A DNA stretch of 64,000 bases from Undaria pinnatifida. Taxonomy: Eukaryota; Sar; Phaeophyceae; Laminariales; Alariaceae. Below the pieces are notes generated by a model. That model ran no database searches, had not been told where the DNA came from, and worked only from the letters and a program-made list of their open reading frames with translations. Location: assembly GCA_012845835.1 (NCBI GenBank), contig JABAKD010000015.1, positions 685,001-749,000 of the forward strand, in the 5' to 3' direction. Positions within the stretch are counted from its first letter, which is position 1; the number at the start of each line of letters is the position of its first letter. Shown one piece after another: positions 12,501-24,500 of the stretch. A program made the position numbers and the translations under genes.

Positions 12501-15500
12501 ACAAGCAACATCGGTCGCAAACGGCACACATCGCGGGGTGTGAGAGAGGCATTACATATTACCACGCATGGCCGGAGTCTTTAGGCCGTAGACCCGAGGG
12601 AGGGGAGGGGTCACTCCTTTGTTGCCTGCCTTCGTCGTTTGATGATTGACCACGCATCCCCTTCGCACCCAGGGGGGCGATTGCCAACCCTCTTGTGACC
12701 CAGGTATCTTGTGACCCAGGTGTCGCAACCTAAAATGTGTCAGATTCCGTTCTATTAAACCTTTTTTTTAAGTAAGGTCTAATTCACCCTTGCTTATTAA
12801 TAGGTTCGGCGATATTGAACCCCTGTTTGAGTTCGTTCTTACCAACCCTTGTGGGATTCACGTATCGCCATCAAAAAATGGATAAGTGCGATTTCGTCAA
12901 CCTTCTAGGAAAAGCGTGCAACACTAACAGTATACCATACCAGGTACTAAGGATCATGCTGCACGCCGGGGGGGGGCAAACATCGCAGCAACAAAAAGTG
13001 ACCAATGCGGTCTATTCAGTCGTTTTGGAACCCAAGTACCGCAAACTAAATCGTGATGAAGCGCGGTTTCATTTCCGCGTTTGGGACCCAGGTATCGCAA
13101 CTTAAAAGGTTACAACTTCGGTCTTGTTGCCCTTGAATAAGTTCGGTTTTATCAACCCTTGTGGGACTCAGTTTTAGGTATCGTAACCTAAAAAGTTATA
13201 AGTACGGTCTTATGAACCTTCCACGAAGAGCGCGCAACAGCATGCTACAAGTGTCATCATGCCACGCGCATGCCGTGCATCTTATCTTTGCGTTGCACTC
13301 CGGAGCAGAGATGGGCACCGGATAGCATGTCCGAAAAAACGAAAACCGGACAGGAGGCGTTATTCTCAAAAACGAAAAACCGGTTAAACCAATCTTTTTT
13401 GGCAGGTTTTAAAGTCTCCAAACACTGGAATTCACGGGTAAGTTTTCGATTTTTCCTCGATTTGAACCTAGCTCTGTACTCCGAAGGTGGAACTGGCAAT
13501 GGTGATGTTTGGCTCTATTCGTCACCTTGGTAGCCCAACTTCCACGCCGTCACGTTTGAATTCATGTTATTCGTTGCCGCAGGCTCATTTTAGTGTAGAT
13601 GGGTGCCCTAAATTGTTTTTAAAAAAAAGTTCTTGTATTTGAAAACCGAGTAAGTGCTAACGCCTTCGGGGTTTGCCAAAATCGCGGTTAACCGATTTTT
13701 ATCCGATGCAAACCGCGGTTAACCGGTTATTGTCATCCGATGCCCATCTCTAGTCCAGGCACGTTCCCTTCTCCGTGTCGGCGATGCTGTAATCGTCCCA
13801 TTTGTTGAACCACACGTGCTTTCCGCCGATATTTAACCCCTTTGGTGCTTAAGAGGGAAAATTTGACAATGAAAATTGATGATTACAGCATCGGGCACTG
13901 CTGATTGATTGGGGGACGATGAAAATTGGTGTCCGAAGTACGACAAGGCAAGGGCTCGTGCAGGACGGGTGTAGCATAATCCTGCTACCACCGTACTACT
14001 GCTGCGCTCTCACGCTACTCGTAGACGATTGAAAGTATCGCAATCACCGTTTTCGGTCGCTACACTACAATCAAGTTCCACAAGGGTTAAGATAAATGCT
14101 GTGAGCAAGCGTATCAAACGTCAAACAATACGCGACAGAACACCTCATCGCGTCATCGCACCACCCTGTTCAACTCAGAAAAGTATACAAGTGTTGGCAA
14201 CTGAAACACCACTACTGGTACCGAATTAATTACTACGATACCCAACTTCCACCACTTGCTGAGGTACCAGGTACCTCATAGTGAGCTAGCTAAGACAGTC
14301 TGCTGCCTTCTACAATCCCACTCACAATGTGACTCCGGCAGAGATCCTGGTAGGTCTGCGGCTTGTCACGGAACGCATCCTCCAGAGAGATAGGAGCCAC
14401 ATCGGCACCACCCCCTCCCTGCCCACCTCCATCTTCAGCAGCATCGTTGTACTCGTCACCATCGCGGTCGCTCCCGTCCCCATAATTTCCATAACCACCC
14501 CCCCCTCCGTCACCGCCTCCATCCGAACTGTAACCGCCATCCGAACCGTAACCTCCGCCATCACCCATGAAACCGTCGCCATCCACAGGCCCGGCTTCCC
14601 CACCCCCGTTGGGTCGCGCCTTCGCCATGGGTAACAAAGACTCCGCTAGGAACTCCTCGCGCTGTAAACGACGTCGCACACGCAATTTTTTCACAAAATA
14701 ACAAAACAGTTTTCAGCCAGGGGATTCAAAAACAAAACTGACCCTCAACGTATAGTGTGCTTTTACTAGTATACTATGAATAGTAAGGACATCAAGGACT
14801 GCCTACACCAATACTATAAAAAACTACAGAGGAATTAGAATACAAGTCTGGAATTGTAATTCTGCCGCGCCTTTGCGGAGGTGTTGTGGAATCTTCCCGA
14901 CCTAGCCGGCTAGCCTAGTAGCAAGCAGTCGCAAAGCAGTCGCATCGGAGTGCGAGCAGGCAACAGTCCCAGCAGTAGCAGGGTAACCCAGCAGTAGCAG
15001 GATAACCCTAACCCGGAGATTTCTCGGTTTTCACTCTTTATTTCATATAATAAGGAAAAATGCTCGCGTACACTACCGGACATCAACCATCGGAAGGATG
15101 AAGTACGAAACAAGAAGGGGGGGGGGGATGAGCCCTGTTTCCTATCTAGCTTCTCATTCTACATTTTTTCGTTGCCCGGTCTACACACTACACAGGGCCA
15201 GACTCACACAAAAACATAGTGGCAACATAGGAGAGCTGTACTGAAAGGCGGAGATGCCTGTTTTTTTCTCGTGTTTGGTTTGGTCCTGTCAAAACACATG
15301 CAGCGGTAGAGTTGTGCCATATTTTTTTTCTGGGGTTCCTGGTTTGAGGAGCTCTATAGCCCTTACTTACTTACTTACATGCTTACTTACAACACAATAC
15401 AATACAACACAATACAATACAACACAATACAATACAACACAATACAATACAACACAATACAATACAACACACTCATTTCTTAACAGAGCAAACAGAAAGG

Positions 15501-18500
15501 GCAACCATTGCGATGAATAAATCTATAATACATGGCCTAGGTATACAAAAAAATAACATCGTGAAACAATGATGGCAGCAAGAACGTGGTATAGCATTCC
15601 GACGATTTGGGGGTTATCCCCTTTAGAGCCCCTAAACCCCTCCCTATACTAACTTCAAGTAAATTTGTCCTAAAAATGGGTTTCCAGTTGTAAAGGCGTT
15701 AAGGAGCCCCGTCATTGCCAAAATGTCATCGCCAAAAACGGGTAAACCTTAATAATTCTATCGTAGCACACGTGTTAACAATGAATGGAGTTTCGTAATA
15801 GGCACGGACGGGGGGGGGGGGCTGTAAACTAAAAGACAAGCGATAGTAATATAAAAACATCAAAAATAAATGCACGTTTCTTAATAGTCCTGTGATGACA
15901 GCTCTCCGGTTAGCTTTTCGTTGTCACGTCTGGGTGTGTGGTGTACCGTCTTCTCTTTTCTTCAAACCGCGTTTTGTTGTTAAAATAAAAACGACACCTG
16001 AGCTGTGAGACCGAGAGTCTCTTCGAAACCTATATTTACCAGCCGCGTGTGATACTACGATCGCGCGTAATACAAGGTGTGCACGTAGGGTGGCGCCATC
16101 GGCATGGGTAACAACGCCTCCGCTAGGAACTCCTCGCGCTGTAGACGATAACGTAATCGACCTTTTAAGCTACATCCATGTGACAGTGGTAGCAGAGCGA
16201 GGCATATCGCAGGAAAATGTAATGCCCCAGTATCGAGTGAAAAAATGCAGGGCTGTTCATGGGTCGGGCTTCTTCGCTCGGGTCGGGTCGGAGCAGGGTG
16301 ACCCGACCCGACCCGATCCGACCCGACCCGTGAGAATTCGAACACCTAAGGATTCAAACCAACTCGACCCGCTAGATTTTGAAAACCTTCCGGCTAGACC
16401 CGCCGACCCGGGAAACGGATCACGACCCATGGAAATACCTGGAAAAATGTTGGGTTGTGTGCTGCTGGGCAAAAAGTTGTTGGGTCGTATCCTGCTGCGT
16501 GAGCAACTTGGCATACGTCAAGCCAGTGTCGGTTCAACCACAAAAGCTGTGCGATGCTTCTAATACGATATTAATAGCATACTACACTATTAATATTGAG
16601 GGCTGTGAGTTGGCTGGCAACATTAATAGTAACAATAGTATACTAATAAGTAGCCGTCTAGTCATGAGTGGCCGACTAGCCATTAGTCATTAGTCGCCTA
16701 GGTGGTACAATAGAGGTATTAAAGATGTAATAATAACACAGTACAGTTGTGTTATCAATCACTACAGTTGTTTGCGGGTGTTTACATTTGCAGAGTTCGG
16801 TTGTAGGTCTTTCTGTCTGATTGTCGACTTTGTGGCATCAAGACTAGCAATGGCGCCAACGCACAAAGGGGTTGAATGGAACAAGAATGGAACAAGAACA
16901 GAACAAGATTTGGGGCACGTCAGGCACGGCAAATGAGAGCACCAACCCACCCCCATAAAGGTCCGAGCTTGGCGCCTTGCCAAGCGAGCTTGCGCGATCT
17001 TCCTCTGGCGCTCCCTGTTTAAAACATACTGGAACTCCGGGTACGCCAGCCCGAGGAAGGGGCGAGACATCCTGCGCATTAAAAAAAAAAAAGGTTTAAA
17101 CGAGCGCATCCGGATAAGCATATTTCCTGGTTTGCAGTAGTGGAAAGATCATCCCATTATTTCAAGGTCGTGTTCTGTAGGGTACGTACAGAAGCATACC
17201 CGGGGTATTGACCCGGGTATTACCCGTACCCGACATTTTTGCGGGTTCTGGAAGAGGGTTATACCCGTACCCGAAACTTCTGTGAGTTCTGTAACAAACT
17301 AATATTATACCCGAATATTCTGTGGATTCTAAAAGAAAATAATATCATGGTAAAGGCGTAACCCGCGATTTGTCTTACAGGAGGTGTTACAGCATTTCTT
17401 GTTTAACAGCGTACCAGGTACTAGACCTCAGGGTACGCCAGCCCCAAAAAGTGGGTGGATATCCTGCACGTGAAAAGCGATGCCAAGCCTAAAAAAGGAG
17501 GGCATCCAGATCAGCGCCAAACGTATTCATCGGTGGAGGTAACACCTACATTTTCATTTTCACAGACAAGTTACAACTTACAACCTATCAATATCAAATA
17601 TATCAAATACAAACCTCAATTAAGTAGTGAAATAGCTCAATTAAGTTTCGAAGACGTTCAACAAAGTCGTGGAATACTCGTAGCTCAATAAAGTCGTGGA
17701 ATAGCTCAATAAAGTCGCGCAAAACCTCAACTAAGTTATGGTGTAGCTCAATTGGTCATTTTTCGAATCACGTATCATGACCGTGGCGGGATGAAATAAA
17801 TCATCCGCCACCATCACACGCAGAACGGCCCAAAAATCGCCACTACTACTAATTAAACACAACGATGCGCGTTACCTAATACTAAGGGCGAACCTACCGA
17901 TAATACCGCTAAATAAAATAAAATGGGCGCTTGTGAGAACCATACTCAACAACCGCCACCACAACTACTTGCCTTAGGCGATGGACTGCCGCCATCCCCT
18001 TGTGACAATGCGTAAAACGTAAGCAGGGGAGGTTTCTTAGATGTATGGAGGCATTTCTACCCATTACTAGGGGGGGCGGTCGCCAAACCTTGAAGAAACA
18101 TGATATTTCGGAGAACCTCGTATGGATTTGGAAACCGGTCGCGAACCGGGGCCGGGACCTCGCGTCCCCGCTATATTTTCACGTGCCGAACCGCCAGCAA
18201 TCATCACTATCAGCCAACAAACAGCGCCATCATCCCGCTTCTTACGTTAACCTCCCGTCATGCTTGACCCAGCTGCCACCGTTATCCACCTCTCGCTCCT
18301 CCTCCGCCTCCAGCTCATCGTGGCCTTTCTTCGACGACCGACGCTTGCGGAGTTGCGGTGGTAGGCGGTACGTGCGGCCTTTTCGGATAGGCCGCGCTTT
18401 GGAGGTGCCGGGATCGTGAGCGTCCAGAGGTGCCCATGGGTCGACCGGCGCAGCGCGGGAGGTAGCCTTTGAGAACAAAACAGGCCACGGCACAAAAAAA

Positions 18501-21500
18501 CGTTTGCCAAGTTAGAGGTGTGCGAAGTTGTAAGGGTGAATTACGTCTATAAATAGTAGACTAACCGGCCAGCAGACGAGGACAGCGTGCATTTTTTTAG
18601 CTTTTTTCGACGTACTAATAGTTGCGAAGGGAGGGGGCACTTGCGGCCGTCAAGGACCAGCCGCGCGTTGGAAGCGCCGAGATCGTGGGCATCCCGAGGT
18701 GCCCATGGGTCGAGCGACGCATCGCGAGAAGAAGCCTGTGAGCACGCAAAAACGGCAGGGTTCTGAAATAACCGGAGTCGACGGCTGGGACTTTTTATCT
18801 ATTATTCATAGGAGGCGACAAAAGTCAGGCATCGTGCCTATCAATAGTGTATTAATAGTGCTAGTAGTTTTTGATAGGTGGTACGGCGGTAGAGGTTTTT
18901 GACGTTCTAAGCTGCTACCGTATATACCCCACCAATTTTGTTTTTTTGAGATGAACCAAGTGCACACCGATCAACAAAACATCCCATGGCCTGGCATACC
19001 AAAATTTTTAACTGAAAAAAAAATGGCATTAATGACATTCCGACGATGTTATTAATACTACAATTAATAATAGATTAATACTACTAAAAGTATAAATAGG
19101 TTAAGGAGAGCTAAGAAGGGTTAAGGAGCCCCGTCGTTTAGGAAATGTTTTAGGCAAAAAGTGCTACCTCCATCGTAATTTCCGTTCCATCAGGCCATCA
19201 GGACTGCAAACCATTTATGACCAGCATTCATCGCCCACATCAATCATCAGCTGGTTGAATTACACCCGTCGAAAACCAGGATTAGGATTCGTCACGCACA
19301 CCAATCATCCATCATCAGCAGTCCGCTTACGGTACAGTCTCAGCTCCATTCCTGTAAAACCCAAGCTCAGGCCAACAAAGCATTCACGACCAGCATTCAT
19401 GACTTACTTCAACCATCAGTTGTTGAAATGTCATCATCGATGACTAGGGTTCATCACGTACGTCAACCATCAATCATTAGCAGCGGACTTACGCGGTATT
19501 CGTTTGAATAGATCAATAAACCAACCAGAATCAAAAGTATTCACGCGCATCAATCGTCGACCATCAGCAATGAACTCACGGTGCTTGTTCGATCAGTTGC
19601 CTCCTTGTTTCTGTTCTGTCTCAGCTCCATTCCTGTTGCAGCCAAGGTTGCCCCACGGGGGGTGTTCGGTCCTTGGCCCGTCGCCTAAAAAAGCCAGCAA
19701 CACAAACAGCACATATTATATATACATACATTTAAACCTAAAAAAGGAACGTCAGACCATGGCATCACGCATAATTGACGGAGGTTGTTGTTGTTGTTGT
19801 TGTTGCCGTTGTTGTTGTTGTTGTCGTTGTTGTTGTTGTTGATCGATATACATGGATTCTATAATGGTTTACATCGAGGCAACCCTTTCGTTTACCAGGT
19901 AGTTCCTTCACTAGTTATCCCTCCCCTGTCCTCTCTTCCCCCTTTCCCTCTTCAGGATAATCAAACCCATCGTTCCTGCCCATAGCCCGACCAAATCCGC
20001 CTCGACCGCCTTCCTTCGAATCATCACCATCGTCATCACCAGCTGCAAGACAGAGTCGACAGATAGTCAGCGACTTGCAGTCAAACAATCCAAAGCGGTC
20101 AACGTTTAAAATCGAGGTCCTTTCCGTTTCACTCTTTTCCAACTCCTGAAACCATCCCATTCTAAACACAAAAGTTTTTGTCCATACCTGGTACGTCGGG
20201 GGTGCACCTCTAAAAGGTTCGATTCCCTCACCTGCCCACCCCCCACCCCCCGCCCCCCACCGCTCTCCCTTCCCAGGATCATCACCTCATCGCCCTGCCC
20301 ATGACTTGCATCAGATTCACCATCGCCATCACTAACTGCTATACCAACTAAAAAGTAGTCGGCGATTACTAGTCAGGCAACTCACAGCGCTACAAAAGGG
20401 TTCACAAAGACGAAATATTAATACTTCACAAGACGGATAGATCACGATCTAGATCATCTAGACCATCTATATCCTACATCTGTCGACATGGCATGTTGTA
20501 CAAGAGCTTCGCAGCACAGATCCAGCCCAGGCACCATCCGCCAGATCCTTCATATCATCCGGCTCTCCCCGAGCAACATGATGTATAGGCCACGCAGATC
20601 ATAAACACCAGGGATTTGAAATACATAGATCATATGTAGATCATCTATTGATCATCTACAGATCAATAGGGATCTGATATGTCCCTTGCGTGCAACTTTT
20701 CCATTTCATCCTCTCACCTGTTTCCCCTCTCCATCGTCAGGACCGTCAAACCCATCTTCCTGCCCGTAATCTCCTCCGAAATCACCACCACCTCCATCCG
20801 AATCATCATCATCATCGCCACCACCTCCCAATCCATCAAACTGTCCACCCTCTTCCCCCAGGCCCCCCTCCGCCAACCCTACCCCCTCCTTCCGTAGACC
20901 TCCCCAGAAGTCGCACCCCCTGGCTGCTCCATCCGCGGCACCGTCGCGTGACAAAGGGTTGGCACCACCAGCCGCGTCAAAGTAAAAAGAAGCGCCACCG
21001 GATGAACCTAGAGTGGAGCCTTCGATTAGAAGAGCGCCGGACTGGTTTTATAGGGGTATCAAGGGGGGGGACGGGGGGGGGGGAGGGGAGAAGGGAGGGG
21101 GAGGGAAAGGGGAGGGAAAGAGGGAGGGGTGAGGAGAGGGGAAGGGGGAATGGGAGCGTTTGTAAAAAGACCATGCAGCCAAGACACGTGGCTCTTGCTT
21201 GCTCGCACGTTCAGTACCATATTTAATTGCTCAAAGCATTGGCATGATTTTCCGAACCACTAAAGATGACCTCGGAAAGTTGTAGCTAGTGAAAACCGTA
21301 TAGCTTGCCCAACAACATCACCAACCTGATCAACAGCGCAGGTGCTCATCTTGAACGAGTTTCCATAATCCTGCTCCATAAGGAACATCGGCGGGCGGCT
21401 GATGTCCGGCACATCTCCTCCACCCGCCGGCAAGCCACCCCGCTCCTCATCCCCCCCATTACCATAGCCACCGTTACCGGAAACATTGCCGTTAGCGTGG

Positions 21501-24500
21501 GTATCAAATTGACCAGTGCTTGATCGACGGGCGTGGCCACCCCGCCTCGAAGACATTTCGATGTCGATATGCTTCCCCTCTTCCAAAATGTCGTCCAGAG
21601 GAAGGAACATCATGTCCTGAAAAAGCGGTTGCGTAAGAAGCAGACAGCACACGAAAAACAGAAACGTAAATTCGATTGCATGAGAAACGGCCGGCGCATG
21701 AAACGTCGACGTAATTTTGATATTGGGAAAATGGAGATCGAGGAAAATTCGATATCGATGTACTTCTTATCCAAGACGAAGTCGGGAGTATGCCCTGCAA
21801 AACAAAGGCAAAAAAAGAATGCATACGAAACGAACAGCACATGCAAAACCGAAACACAAACACATGGTTTGCCGTTTCAATAATGGGAACACGGGATATC
21901 GATGTAAAACGAAAGCAACTTTGCACCTCTTCCGAAGGGTCGTGGAGACGGAGGAATCTCACGTCCCGAAAAACAACAACACAAAAACACGGTCAATAGA
22001 TGCAAAACCGAAAAACATGAACATGGCCATGATATTATACTTTTGGGAGCATGGACTTCGATGAAAACAGAAAACGTGGGCAAGCAGGCAAGTATGTCAA
22101 GAGCCATTATCACGCCGCTAAGGATGACGTGTCTGCAAAGTGTGTACTGTAGCTATGCGCGTAGTATGGCCACACACGCAACGCCGCACAATGCACGGTA
22201 CAGGATAGGCGCGCACCAACCTTGACTGTGAAGGTCCTCACTTGAGGATTCTAACCCTGTACTGTACCTTAACCCTATACTGTACCTTAACCCTATCCTG
22301 TACCTGATACCTTACCCCTATCCTGTACCTTAACCCTATCCTGTACCTTAACCCTATCCTGTACCTTAACCCTATACTGTACCTTAACCCTATACTGTAC
22401 CTTAACCCTACACTGTACCCTAACCCTATACTGCACCTTAACGATATACTGTACCTTAACCCTATACTGTACCTTAACCCTATACTGTACCTTAACCCTA
22501 TACTGTACCTTAACCCTATACTGTACCTTAACCCTATACTGTACCTTAACCTTATACTGTACCTTAACCCTACCCTGTACCTTAACCCTATACTGTACCT
22601 TAACCCTATCCTGTACCTTAACCCTATACTGTACCTTAACCCTATACTGTACCTTAACCCTATCCTGTACCTTAACCCTCTACTGTACCTTAACCCTATA
22701 CTGTACCTTAACCCTATACTGTACCTTAACCCTAAACTATACCTTAACCCTATACTGTACCCTAACCCTATACTGTCCTCAACCAAAAAGGGATTTTTTT
22801 TCGGGGGGGGGAGGGGAATGGCCAAAAACCCCTCATACCTCTATCCCTGCACGCGTCTTGCGTATTGGAGGAAAACTCTTCACTGAATTTTTCCCAACCG
22901 TTGGTCACAAACAAGCAAATCTCGTCGGCGTCGCTGGTGGTCCAGTGGGTGAACCTGGTAACTACGGTCGATCTCGCGAGTCCGAGCCCCCTGAGCTCAC
23001 ACTGTAACATACTCGCACGTACACGTAGGGACTTTTTCTTATGCGAAAATGGAGTCGCAAAAAACGCGAGAGCGCGAGTTAGCAAAATGCGATGAAAATG
23101 GACGAATAGTGGGAATGCTGAAGCCTCTGCGACATAAAGATGAAGGTACGTAGCGGGGGGGGGGAAGGGACGACACCCGCGACCACGGGTTGTTGAGGCC
23201 TATCCCGAAGCTGGAAAACAGTAGCGGCATTTAAAAAGAAACAAAAATCATGTGCCAAGCGTCTGTTTCGAAACACCAAGCTCGGTCCAAAAGTCCAACG
23301 TCAAACGTTGACAAACAACAGTGAAAGCGTTCCCACCTCTCCCCCCGTAGAGATGTCATTGTCATCCCCGCTGTTCCCGCTGCGGGCTTTGGCGTCCTGT
23401 TTATCCTTCTGCTGGGTCAAGAAGTCGATCGTCCGGAGCACCAGCTGGTACACGTGCTCCACTTTGCGGCTGTACACGGACGTTGATCCCTGTACGATGG
23501 ATCGAAAGACAACAACATATTAGGACAGCAGGATACGACGTCACATGATGCACTTGCCCTTGCTATTAATACGAGGTAAAGAACGGCAAAATTTAGGACG
23601 ACGCCATACGACACGATGTGACATCACAAAATGGAGTTCGAAATGTACACCGCCGCACAACGGATCGACAGACGGCGACAAGAAATAAATTGTACGACAC
23701 AATGCAATGTTTTAGGACGTTCTACGACATCGTGCGATATCACACGACACCATGCAACATATAACATTATGAGACCTCATGCGACATCTCACGACATCAT
23801 GCAGCATCATGCGACGTCACACGCCATCATGCGACATCCCACGACATCATGCGACATCAGACGGCATCATAAGAATTCACACGACAACATGCGGCATCAC
23901 ATCATAGACTCGCCCTTTGTAGATATATAGCACTACCAACTGTTATCACACTACAAACGAATTAGTTATACGAAAGATAGCAAAATCAACTGAAAATAGA
24001 CTACAGAGTGACTTTCGGCTGGGCCAAGAAGTCGTCCGTAGCACCAGCTGATACGCGTGCTCCACCTTGTGCCTATACACATTTTTTTTCTTCCTGCTCA
24101 TCTCATCAATTATCTTCGCGCTTTTTTTCTCCTTCTCCTGCCATAGCGTATCTCAGACCCGGTATCACTCCGCAGGCTCTTCTCCCCCCTCCCCACTACG
24201 GTACGCGCCTTCATTTTTATCGCGAGCATATTGACTAGTCGTCCAACAACGGATCGACAGACAGAATATGTTATTAATAGGACAGCAGCATAAGACCACG
24301 CGCGCTGCTTTTAGCGATAGCAACACATAATATTGTAGGACGGCATCATATGACATCATGCCACATCACATCAGCGGATTGGAGGAGTAAACAGACGTTG
24401 AGCCCTGCACAACGGATCGACAGACGGCAAAAAATCAGGACGGCACCATACGATATCACATCGTAGACTCGCTCTCATAGATACATAACACCTGCCCACT

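Noticed and set aside
19504-19842. Frame ending in poly-Cys
   Set aside because: GTT microsatellite; the repeated version reads through the N gap.
22238-22825. 195-residue frame of repeated IGLRYS
   Set aside because: It is the 18-bp minisatellite read in one frame; the second block copy breaks it by indels.
23631-23930. CRISPR-like array at the ACATCATGCG repeat
   Set aside because: Units are degenerate, contiguous and without unique spacers, in a eukaryotic intron.
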